A stretch of DNA of 64,000 nt from an uncultured Cohaesibacter sp. (GTDB taxonomy: Bacteria; Pseudomonadota; Alphaproteobacteria; Rhizobiales; Cohaesibacteraceae), in contig NZ_OY781091.1 of the NCBI RefSeq assembly GCF_963676275.1, forward strand, positions 1,404,775-1,468,774. Reading direction: 5' to 3'. Both the position numbers and the translations under genes were made by a program. Positions 1-7,642 of this stretch are shown in pieces. The notes beneath the pieces were generated by a model. That model did not search any database. It was not told the DNA's origin and was given only the letters and a program-made list of their open reading frames with translations. The first letter of the stretch is position 1. Each line of letters begins with the position of its first letter.

Positions 1-512
1 CTGTCATTCCAGCCCCACCAACTGCTCGAACGGCTGCCCCGCTTTTCCAGATCGGAGACGCATAGCGGACCGCGATCCGCGATATCCTGCTGGACCTGCC
101 TGATAACATCGGGGTGCTCTCTGGCATAGCGGGACAATTTGCGCCAGACACCCTGATGCCGCCGGGCCCGCTCCATGCGCCAGCGCAGCGCCGGATAAAG
201 ACTGACAGGCACGAGCGAGGCCTCATGCCCCCAATATTCGAAATAGTCCTTCGGCTGCCCTTTCTGGCTGACATCATGGGCCAGACGATCAAGGGTTGCC
301 TTGTCATAATCTCCCAGCCTTGCAAACGCGGTCAGATAATGGGCGCGATCAAGGACATTGACCGAGTCGATCTGCAACAGCGAGACATGTTCGAACAGTC
401 TGTCGATGTGACGCCTGTCAATTCGCTTGAGAGAGCGCATCTGCGGCAAAAAGCCCTGTGCCCTGAGCGCGATGCGTCTTGCCTGGGCTTTTGAAAGACT
501 CTGGTCGGTCAT
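1..512 (-). CDS. YcaQ-type winged-helix / crosslink-repair DNA glycosylase family protein, N-terminal part
   Basis: The minus strand is open from an ATG at 510-512 to the left edge, giving 170 residues with no stop; the C-terminus lies outside the window. The start MTDQSLSKAQARRIALRAQG, followed by an LLQIDSVNVLDRAHYL segment and later YFEYWGHEASL, is the usual opening of the YcaQ-like family. In that family the conserved Gln-aspartate (QID) stretch and the WGHEAS segment are characteristic, and E. coli YcaQ removes interstrand DNA crosslinks. Role by family only: DNA repair or another winged-helix function in the cytoplasm. It is divergent from the OmpA-family operon that begins at 792, with about 280 bases between the two starts. 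Confidence 0.8.
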   Translation of the reverse strand, partial: MTDQSLSKAQARRIALRAQGFLPQMRSLKRIDRRHIDRLFEHVSLLQIDSVNVLDRAHYLTAFARLGDYDKATLDRLAHDVSQKGQPKDYFEYWGHEASLVPVSLYPALRWRMERARRHQGVWRKLSRYAREHPDVIRQVQQDIADRGPLCVSDLEKRGSRSSSWWGWND

Positions 513-791
513 ATTTTCATCACGAATTGATTGGATTAACGAAAAGAATCAATGCTTCTTTCCTGACGGGAAGGGCATGTTGCGTAGTTTGAAAGCTCTA
601 GGTTGCATATGCAAACAAAACAGAAATTGCTCAGTCAAAAAGTTGAATAAAACGGAAATTTCGTCCTGTAGCCCGGATCATGGTCTTGGTCCTGAAAGAT
701 TGCTGAGATACTCTCCAAAAGAATGGGTTCCACCTCCGTCACAAACGACATCCGACGGATGCCCAGTGGATCATAGGAAGGAATTACCACA

Positions 792-2252
792 ATGTCATTG
801 CTGAAAAGCTGGTTGATCCCCGGTGCCCTGGCCGTAGCCGCGGTTGCCGGACTTTCTCTTTACGGTGAAACGAAAAAGATTGAGGCAGACCTGACCGGGC
901 GTGCGCTTGCGGTGCTTGAATCCAGAGACATGGACTGGGCGAGAGTTTCGTTCAGTGGCCGCGATGCGACATTGACCGGTATCGCGCCCGAAGAGGGGGC
1001 CGCTCAGGAGGCGTCCGAACTGCTGCTGTCAGAATGGGGCGTGCGGGTCGTCAAGGACAAAACGGACCTTCTGACAGCCCAAAGTCCCTATACCTGGGGA
1101 CTGACGCGCAAGGGCGAAGCGCTGACCATGATCGGCTATCTGCCCTATTATGAGCTCAAGAAAGCCCCGGCGGAAATCGCGGCAAGCATAAAGGGTGCGC
1201 AACTGGAAATGAGCAGCGTGGAAGCAGCCCGCGGCGCTCCGGCCGACATTCATAAGGCTGTGCTGCTGGCTATCGAACTGCTGGCCAGTCTGCCCGAAGG
1301 CAAGGTCATGCTGATCGACGACAAGCTGACGCTTTCCGGCTCGCTCGAAAACAGCGCCGATGGGCTGGCCCTTTATGACACGCTCCGGCAAATCATCGAG
1401 AAGGCCGAGCTTGGCGCGATTGCAATTGACTCCCAGATTATGGAACCAAAAGCTACCGAGGAGACGTCAGACAGCTCGGATGACGACGCTGTCATGGATG
1501 GCCTCGCCATTCGCAAGTCGGCTGATGGCCTGAGCTTTGAGGGCATTGTTCCCAGCATGATCATCAAGGATGACATACTCGAGCAGGCACGGCGCAAATT
1601 TGGTAACGGAGCCATTTCCGATGGCCTGATCGTGCGTGGCGGTGGCGAGATCGCCGGTTTGTCAGCACAGGATTACAAGCAGGTCGCCTCGGCCATATTG
1701 CAGGCTGTCAGTCGTCTCGATGCAGGGCAAGCCATCGTCTCGAAAGACGGATTGAAGCTGGATGGCAGTGCCTATTATCAAGGCGCACTCGATCAGTTGC
1801 AGGCCAGCTTGCAGGACGCCCTGCCGCAGGGGATTGCCTTCACCCCCGCACTGCAAGTCAGCGCTCCGGGTGAGGCTGTGGACGCCGACGCCTGTCAGGC
1901 TCTGTTGCGCGATGCTTTGGAGCAGAACACCATTCTGTTTGACAGCGGCAAGGCCTCCATTTCATCGGATTCCTTCGGTCTGCTTGATGGGCTGATTTTT
2001 ACGGCCCGCCGCTGTCCTGACAGCCATATCCAGATTGAAGGCCATACCGACAGCGATGGCGAGGATCTTGTCAATCAGACCCTTTCGGAAGAACGCGCCA
2101 ATGCCGTCGCCGCCTATCTGGCAAGCGCCGGTCTGGGCGAGGAGCGTTTGCAGGCCAAGGGCTTTGGCGAAAGCCGCCCGGTTGCCAGCAACGATACACC
2201 GGAAGGCAAGGCGCGCAATCGCCGCATCGAATTTGTTATTCTTGAACAATAG
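792..2252 (+). CDS. OmpA-family protein with N-terminal membrane anchor and BON-like repeats
   Basis: A 486-residue protein. Residues about 5-25 form a single hydrophobic segment that should anchor it in the inner membrane, facing the periplasm. The middle (about 30-350) repeats short segments rich in 'LTG/LSG/LDGSA' turns, which look like BON-type modules. Residues about 375-486 are an OmpA C-terminal domain that would bind peptidoglycan: ILFDSGKASI, then IEGHTDSDG, the SEERANAVAAYL helix, GFGES and a NRRIEF end. The architecture resembles ArfA/OmpATb-like envelope proteins. The start at 792 follows AAGGAA. It is the first gene of an apparent three-gene operon with a tiny membrane protein and a helix-hairpin-helix protein. 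Exact role unknown. Confidence 0.85.
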   Translation: MSLLKSWLIPGALAVAAVAGLSLYGETKKIEADLTGRALAVLESRDMDWARVSFSGRDATLTGIAPEEGAAQEASELLLSEWGVRVVKDKTDLLTAQSPYTWGLTRKGEALTMIGYLPYYELKKAPAEIAASIKGAQLEMSSVEAARGAPADIHKAVLLAIELLASLPEGKVMLIDDKLTLSGSLENSADGLALYDTLRQIIEKAELGAIAIDSQIMEPKATEETSDSSDDDAVMDGLAIRKSADGLSFEGIVPSMIIKDDILEQARRKFGNGAISDGLIVRGGGEIAGLSAQDYKQVASAILQAVSRLDAGQAIVSKDGLKLDGSAYYQGALDQLQASLQDALPQGIAFTPALQVSAPGEAVDADACQALLRDALEQNTILFDSGKASISSDSFGLLDGLIFTARRCPDSHIQIEGHTDSDGEDLVNQTLSEERANAVAAYLASAGLGEERLQAKGFGESRPVASNDTPEGKARNRRIEFVILEQ

Positions 2253-2270
2253 ACCATCAGGGGTTCGAAA

Positions 2271-2384
2271 ATGGGATATCTTATTGCAAATCTCTATCCA
2301 TTGCTCCTCCTGGGAGTTGTATTGGGCGCAGCCATCGGCTGGTTTGCCTGTGAGCCGCAAGATCAAGACAAAGCCAAAGACTGA
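2271..2384 (+). CDS. 37-residue single-pass membrane protein
   Basis: A short frame starting with ATG 18 bases after the OmpA-family stop and ending 11 bases before the next start. It encodes a peptide with an N-terminal hydrophobic helix (IANLYPLLLLGVVLGAAIG) and a charged C-terminal tail (CEPQDQDKAKD). The tight spacing, the clean membrane-helix-plus-polar-tail pattern and the place between two co-oriented genes argue that it is real. Its N-terminal helix resembles the membrane anchor of the protein encoded next. Function unknown; a role in assembling the envelope complex of its neighbours is only inferred. Confidence 0.65.
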   Translation: MGYLIANLYPLLLLGVVLGAAIGWFACEPQDQDKAKD

Positions 2385-2395
2385 GGGAGAGAGCC

Positions 2396-3706
2396 ATGAC
2401 TGTATTAGTGGGGCAGGAACTGCTGCTTATTGTTCTCGCCGTCATCTTTGGCGCGTTGCTTGGCTGTGCGTTGAGGGCCTTTCTGGCCAGCGCTCAGGGC
2501 AAGGAACTGGCCAATCGGGCTGAAGGACTTTACGACCCGGCGGCTGCGGCCGCAAACCGGGAAGCCGAAAAGCTCGCCCGCGCCGCAGAGATGGAAGAGG
2601 AAGAAGAGGCGAACGCCTCTTCGGACGCTGCCAGCGCTCTTGCTGCCGAGCCGGAAGTCATTCCTGTAAAGGTCGTCGCAACGCTTATCGATGAAACGCC
2701 ACCTCCTGCCGCGCCTGCCGGAGAAACCGGCAAGACGAGCAAAGTGGTCGACGATAGCGTTGATCCGGCCAAAGTGGCCGAGGGTATGGCAGGCGAAGGG
2801 CTTGATGAAAATGCTCCCGAGCCTGCAAAAAGCAATCAGGCCGATCCCGTTTCCGCCGATCTCGTCTCCGAAGAGAGCGTAGTTGCCCCTGAAACCAAAC
2901 AGGCAGCTCCTGAGACGAAATCGCAAAAGGCGAAAATGCCTGAAGAGAAAGTGTCCGCAGCACCGGTGAAAAGCCCTGATGCTGCAGAAAATGAAGCCAA
3001 GCCCTTGGCGCTTGACGCTCCGCGCGGCGGCAAGGCCGACGATCTCAAGAAGATCAAGGGTGTTGGCAAGGTCATTGAAGGCAAGCTGAACAATCTGGGG
3101 ATCTATCATTTCGAACAGGTCGCCAACTGGACAGATGAGCAAGCCGAATGGGTTTCCTCATTCCTCAATTTCAAGGGCCGCATCGAGCGAGAGAAGTGGA
3201 TCGAGCAGGCCAAGGCCCTGACCGGTAATATGGCCACTGACACAGCCGCGCATGAGGACGATGATGAGACGACTTCAGGCGCGGTGCCGCTTGATATTCT
3301 GCAAAAGGAAGCTCTCAGCGTCAATGTCGAAGCCGAGGAAGAGAAGATCGAGCAATTGCTGGCAGAACTTCCAGACGATGCGTCCGATGAGGAAAAGGCC
3401 GAGGCCGTTGGCTCCAAGCCGGTGCTTCTTTCTGCTCCGCGCGATGGCAAGGCCGATGATCTCAAACAGATCCGGGGTATCGGCCGGGTTCTGGAAGGCA
3501 AGTTGAACAATCTGGGGATCTATCATTTCGATCAGATCGCCAACTGGTCACGGGAAGAGACAAATTATGTCTCCACCTTCCTCAGTTTTAAGGGGCGGAT
3601 TGATCGGGAAAACTGGATCCCGCAGGCAAAGCTTCTGGCTTCAGGACAGGCAACCGCCTTTTCCATACGCGTTGCCAAGGGCGAAGTGGAAAGCTCGAAA
3701 AGCTGA
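2396..3706 (+). CDS. Membrane-anchored protein with two tandem helix-hairpin-helix modules
   Basis: A 436-residue protein: an N-terminal transmembrane helix (about 5-30), an acidic and Ala/Pro/Glu-rich linker, and two near-identical modules at about 205-275 and 345-412. Each module starts with 'APR(G/D)GKADDLK', has a hairpin-helix-hairpin core 'I(K/R)G(V/I)G(K/R)V(I/L)EGKLNNLGIYHF', then 'FKGRI(E)RE(K/N)WI'. In alphaproteobacteria this module is familiar as a C-terminal extension of NuoE and as a free protein; the core resembles DNA-binding helix-hairpin-helix folds. Here it is tethered to the membrane and duplicated within one chain. It is the third gene of the operon starting at 792; a rho-independent terminator follows at 3816-3845. 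Function unknown. Confidence 0.8.
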   Translation: MTVLVGQELLLIVLAVIFGALLGCALRAFLASAQGKELANRAEGLYDPAAAAANREAEKLARAAEMEEEEEANASSDAASALAAEPEVIPVKVVATLIDETPPPAAPAGETGKTSKVVDDSVDPAKVAEGMAGEGLDENAPEPAKSNQADPVSADLVSEESVVAPETKQAAPETKSQKAKMPEEKVSAAPVKSPDAAENEAKPLALDAPRGGKADDLKKIKGVGKVIEGKLNNLGIYHFEQVANWTDEQAEWVSSFLNFKGRIEREKWIEQAKALTGNMATDTAAHEDDDETTSGAVPLDILQKEALSVNVEAEEEKIEQLLAELPDDASDEEKAEAVGSKPVLLSAPRDGKADDLKQIRGIGRVLEGKLNNLGIYHFDQIANWSREETNYVSTFLSFKGRIDRENWIPQAKLLASGQATAFSIRVAKGEVESSKS

Positions 3707-4071
3707 GAAACCATGGTCTGAAAGGCGGCTTTCGTCATCTTTCAGAACCGCTGGCCAGAACGGCAAGTTAGGACAGCAAGCTAGGACAGCGGGCCAGATA
3801 CAAATGACGAGTTGCAAAAGGCGCGGTTATTGCCGCGCCTTTTTATTGTCTGAGGACAATGGCGAGAGCGCCTTTTTATGTTCAGACATTGTAAAAAATA
3901 CCTAATTTATTGATGAAAAAGCACAAAATAATGGACAATAACGTATAAAAAATAGGAATTTAGTATAGTGCCCAAGGGAAAATATTTCCTACTCAAGGAT
4001 TGATTTACCATTCCTATGTAACCTCTGGCTGTAGACAGGACGGGCCAGTTGGCTGGCCAGGGGGCTGGACA
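3707..4071. other. Intergenic stretch between the HHH gene and the GGDEF/EAL gene
   Basis: No gene seen. It holds a short direct repetition of 'AGGACAGC' near 3772-3790, the terminator at 3816-3845, and an AT-rich stretch (about 3890-4000) likely to carry the promoter of the downstream GGDEF/EAL gene. Confidence 0.5.
3816..3845 (+). terminator. Rho-independent terminator after the OmpA/HHH operon
   Basis: An 11-bp stem, AAAAGGCGCGG paired with CCGCGCCTTTT, with a 6-base loop and a T-rich end. It lies about 110 bases past the stop of the helix-hairpin-helix gene. Confidence 0.8.
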
Positions 4072-6054
4072 TTGGTTGGCTTGGTTTTTGAGAAATTTCT
4101 CGATTTTTACCTTTGCAAGACGAGAGAAAATGGTGCCGCAATTGTAAAGGCGCAGTATCGGATCTGCACCCGACATCTGCCGCTGGTTTACATCATTCTG
4201 CTGACCAGCATCTGGGGGGTGGCGATAACCTGCAGAAATGTCGCTCCACCATGGCTGGCCTTCTTTGCGCCAATCTTTTTCACCTTCATTTTCGGAACCC
4301 GTATCCTCTTCTGGATGGATGCCCGCCTTCAGATCCTGACTGACGAACGCGCCAGAAAGGCGATGATCAAGACCAAGCTGCTCGGTGTTCTGCTGCCTGC
4401 TTTTTTCACCACTTGGGCCTTGATGCTGTTTGAATATGGCGACCAGATCATTCGCGTCAATGTTGCCTATTTCATGGCCATTTCCGGCGTCTGCATTGTC
4501 GTCTTCCTGATGCATTTGCGTCTGGCTGCCTATCAGGTGGCGGTCATCGTCTACACGCCTCTTGTCATTCGCCTTTTGGCAACCGGTGATCCCGCCCTGA
4601 TAACCATGGCGATCAATCTGACCATCGCGGCGGTGCTGCTGCTGATGGTGGTCTATGTGCAATCGCGCCAGTTCCGCGACGCGGTCAATTCCGAAGTCGC
4701 CTTGCAAAAGGCTAGCGAATATAACCATCAACTGGCCAATCTGGACAGTCTGACTGGTCTGCAGAACAGACGCCTGTTTTTCTCCAATCTGGACAGTGAA
4801 CTCGCTTTTGCCCAATTCAACAAGAGGCGGCTGGGGGTCGGCATTCTGGATCTGGACGGTTTCAAGGCGGTCAATGATTTGCATGGCCACAATGTCGGCG
4901 ATCAGCTGTTGCAACAGGTTGCCGAGCGCCTCAAGGGCGTTCGGGAGAGTGACATGCTCGTCTGTCGCCTCGGCGGAGATGAATTCGCACTTCTGATCAA
5001 GAACCGAAATTCCGATGCCGAATTGCTGTTCATTGGAGAACAGATCTGCTCGGAGCTGCGCCGACCCTTTCTGATCGAAGAGATCCAGATCAGCATATCG
5101 GGCTCGGTTGGCTTTGCCGTATATCCCGATGTTGCCCAGTCTTCCCATGAGCTCTATGAATGCGCCGATTACGCGCTTTATCAGAACAAGAGGACCAATC
5201 GGGGATATCCGAGCCTGTTTGCCAAGGAGCAGGCCAATGAACTGGAACGCCGGGGACTGATTGAACAGGCCATCCGCATTGCCAATCTCGAAGAAGAGCT
5301 GGCAGTCTTCTTTCAGCCCATCGTTGATACCAGCTCCCAGCGCATTGTCGCATTTGAGGCATTGGCGCGTTGGCAAAGTCCGGTTGTCGGCAATGTCTCG
5401 CCAGCCATTTTCATTCCCATTGCCGAACAGAGTGGCCGCATCGGCGATATCACGCAGGTACTTCTGCGCAAGGCTCTGGCCGTTGCCGGCGAATGGCCAT
5501 CAGATATCAATCTGTCTTTCAATCTCTCCGCCCATGACGTGAATTCACCCGAGCGGGCCCTGAAGCTGGCGGCAATCGTCATGAAGAGCAAGGTGGACCC
5601 GCGCCGCATCGATTTTGAAATCACAGAAACAGCGGCGATGGGCAATGAAACACAGGCAAAAGCCTCGATTGAAGCGCTCAAATCCCTCGGTTGCGGCATT
5701 TCTCTGGACGATTTTGGCACCGGCTTCTCCAGTCTGAGCCAGTTGCATGCCTTCCCGTTGACCACCATCAAGATCGATCGCAGTTTTGTCTATGATCTCG
5801 ACAAGAATGAAGCGAGCTACAAGATAGTCAAATCCCTGCTTTCACTGGCGCGGGACATGGGATTTGAATGTATCGTGGAAGGGGTAGAGACTTCGGAAGA
5901 GTTGAATATGGTCAGGCAACTGGGCGGTCGTCTGGTGCAGGGCTATTTCTGGTCACCTCCGGTTCCGGCAACCGACCTCGATGCCATGATTTCTGCCCAT
6001 ACAAGCGGAATACCCACCAAGGATAACAGGCCGCTAGATAACAGGCCGCTCTAG
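4072..6054 (+). CDS. Membrane-bound GGDEF-EAL protein (diguanylate cyclase / phosphodiesterase)
   Basis: About 660 residues. The N-terminal 200 residues hold about six hydrophobic helices (a MASE-like sensor). A GGDEF domain follows, with an intact GGDEF motif at about 301-305, then an EAL domain with EAL at about 429-431, the DDFGTGFSS motif near 546 and IKIDRSFV after it. Both active sites look complete, so it could make and break cyclic di-GMP. An RxxD sits upstream of GGDEF but with six instead of five intervening residues, so product inhibition may be weak. No ATG lies early in the frame; I chose TTG 4072 because AGGGGG precedes it by 7 bases, while TTG 4000 or 4081 are possible. The last residues come from a 14-base direct repeat (NRPLDNRPL). 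Confidence 0.88.
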   Translation: MVGLVFEKFLDFYLCKTRENGAAIVKAQYRICTRHLPLVYIILLTSIWGVAITCRNVAPPWLAFFAPIFFTFIFGTRILFWMDARLQILTDERARKAMIKTKLLGVLLPAFFTTWALMLFEYGDQIIRVNVAYFMAISGVCIVVFLMHLRLAAYQVAVIVYTPLVIRLLATGDPALITMAINLTIAAVLLLMVVYVQSRQFRDAVNSEVALQKASEYNHQLANLDSLTGLQNRRLFFSNLDSELAFAQFNKRRLGVGILDLDGFKAVNDLHGHNVGDQLLQQVAERLKGVRESDMLVCRLGGDEFALLIKNRNSDAELLFIGEQICSELRRPFLIEEIQISISGSVGFAVYPDVAQSSHELYECADYALYQNKRTNRGYPSLFAKEQANELERRGLIEQAIRIANLEEELAVFFQPIVDTSSQRIVAFEALARWQSPVVGNVSPAIFIPIAEQSGRIGDITQVLLRKALAVAGEWPSDINLSFNLSAHDVNSPERALKLAAIVMKSKVDPRRIDFEITETAAMGNETQAKASIEALKSLGCGISLDDFGTGFSSLSQLHAFPLTTIKIDRSFVYDLDKNEASYKIVKSLLSLARDMGFECIVEGVETSEELNMVRQLGGRLVQGYFWSPPVPATDLDAMISAHTSGIPTKDNRPLDNRPL

Positions 6055-6055
6055 G

Positions 6056-6100
6056 AAAAAGGCGCAAGGGCTTTGATGAATGGAGCCCCAGCGCCTTTTC
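6056..6100. terminator. Bidirectional terminator between convergent genes
   Basis: AAAAGGCGC at 6057-6065 pairs with GCGCCTTTT at 6091-6099, with an inner GGCT/AGCC extension. It can serve both the GGDEF/EAL gene (plus strand) and the amidohydrolase gene (minus strand). Confidence 0.7.
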
Positions 6101-6130
6101 TATAATGAGGATCAAGACTGCAAAAAGCGG

Positions 6131-7312
6131 TCAGGCCTGCAGATAGCGCTCCACAAGGCGCGCCCACAGAGCCGCCCCGACCGGCAGCATCTCATCGGAG
6201 AAGTTGAATTTCGGATTATGCAGGGCGGCAGATCCCTCTCCATTGCCCACGCGAATGAAGCAGCCCGGCTTGTGGGCGAGATAATGGGCAAAATCCTCGC
6301 TGCCCGAGCTGATCGGGAATTCTGCAATATTGCCTTCACCCACCAGCTCCAGCGCCACTTCCTTGGCGAATTCCATTTCCTTGGTGGAGTTGACGACAAC
6401 CGGCAGACCATGCGGCATGTCTACGCGGGCGGTGGCGCCAAAGCCTTCGGCGATGGACTGGGCCAGTTCAACGATCCGTTTCTTGGCATGATCCCGTACG
6501 CCCTGATCAAAGGTGCGCAGGGTGACACGCATCAGGACTTCTTCGGGAATGACATTGGGGGCCTGACCGCCATGGATGGCCCCGATGGTCAGCACCGCAG
6601 GCTGGAACGGGTCGATACTGCGCGAGACGACCGTTTGCAGCCCGATGGCAATATGGCAGGCCGTGATCACCGGGTCGATGGTTTCCTGCGGCCGCGCGCC
6701 GTGGCCACCCTTGCCGCGCACGGTGATGTCGATCATGTCGGCACCCGCCATCACTGGGCCATCGCGCAGCATGATCTGGCCAACGGGTGCTCCGGGATGG
6801 TTATGCAGGCCATAAATGCAATCAAACGGGAAGCGTTCCAGCAACCCATCCTCGATCATGCGCTCCGCGCCGCTTTTGACCGGGCTTTCTTCTGCTGGCT
6901 GGAAAACCAGATTGACCGTGCCGTTGAATTTGCGGGTGCGGGCGAGATATTCCGCGGTGCCCAGCAGAACGGCCGTGTGGCCATCATGACCACAGGCATG
7001 CATGACGCCTTCATTCTGGCTGGCATAGGCAAGGCCGGTTTCCTCATGGATCGGCAAAGCGTCCATATCGGCGCGAATGGCGATGCTCTTGGAGCCTTCG
7101 CCAACCTTGAGCCGGGCCACGACGCCATGACCACCCACATTTTCGGCTACCTCATAGCCCCAGCCATTGAGCTTTTCAGCAACAAAGGCCGCTGTTTCGG
7201 ATTCTTCGTGCGACAGTTCGGGATGTTGGTGAATATGCTGGCGGTTGGCCGCCATTTCTTCTTTTTTGTCTTCAAAATCGGAAAGGGAAGCAAAATCGTT
7301 GCTCTGATCCAT
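6131..7312 (-). CDS. M20 family amidohydrolase (hippurate hydrolase / N-acyl amino acid hydrolase type)
   Basis: A 393-residue cytoplasmic metallopeptidase of the M20D type. Metal-site motifs are in order: ADMDALP at 81-87, HACGHDGH at 105-112, PAEES at about 139-143, a GGHGARP dimerisation-domain motif near 200, and SGSEDFAHYL near the C-terminus. The family cleaves amide bonds of N-acylated amino acids or hippurate with two divalent metal ions; the substrate here cannot be read from sequence. ATG at 7310-7312 is the natural start of a family-typical length. It is monocistronic, facing the GGDEF/EAL gene across a shared terminator. Confidence 0.9.
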   Translation of the reverse strand: MDQSNDFASLSDFEDKKEEMAANRQHIHQHPELSHEESETAAFVAEKLNGWGYEVAENVGGHGVVARLKVGEGSKSIAIRADMDALPIHEETGLAYASQNEGVMHACGHDGHTAVLLGTAEYLARTRKFNGTVNLVFQPAEESPVKSGAERMIEDGLLERFPFDCIYGLHNHPGAPVGQIMLRDGPVMAGADMIDITVRGKGGHGARPQETIDPVITACHIAIGLQTVVSRSIDPFQPAVLTIGAIHGGQAPNVIPEEVLMRVTLRTFDQGVRDHAKKRIVELAQSIAEGFGATARVDMPHGLPVVVNSTKEMEFAKEVALELVGEGNIAEFPISSGSEDFAHYLAHKPGCFIRVGNGEGSAALHNPKFNFSDEMLPVGAALWARLVERYLQA

Positions 7313-7642
7313 GAAAGGGTCCTTTTATTCTGATTCTTGGCGCCGGATTTCGATGCGGGGAAGCGCGAACCGACGCAACCTGTTCTGGAAAGATAATCTG
7401 GTGACATGCACCATCTCATGGAGTTGCACATTACAACAAATTGGGTAAGAAGAAACACCGACAATTTTGCATTTCTGATTTTTGTCAGGTTTTTAACAGA
7501 CCGCCGGGCTACAGCTGGTGTCTGCATGCAAAAGCCGGGACGCTTGCCCCGGCTTCGTCAGTCCTTCTTCATCAGGCCTGATTCATGAAGCCAGACTTCT
7601 CAAGGCCCGGCTTCATGGGAAATGACAGGCTCGTTCCCCCCG
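7313..7642. other. Intergenic stretch upstream of the M20 gene
   Basis: No gene seen. It holds the terminator of the leftward nucleotidase transcript at 7530-7556 and a second inverted repeat, CATGAAGCC at 7584-7592 with GGCTTCATG at 7609-7617. The promoter of the M20 gene should lie between about 7320 and 7450. Confidence 0.5.
7530..7556 (-). terminator. Terminator of the leftward 5'-nucleotidase gene
   Basis: AAGCCGGG (7532-7539) and CCCGGCTT (7548-7555) form an 8-bp stem. On the minus strand it is followed by TT, in line with a terminator for the gene ending at 7643. Confidence 0.6.

Noticed and set aside
3907-5376. A 489-codon open frame on the minus strand
   Set aside because: It lies antisense to the GGDEF/EAL gene, is Gln/His/Asp-rich with no domain, and mirrors the codon structure of the real gene.
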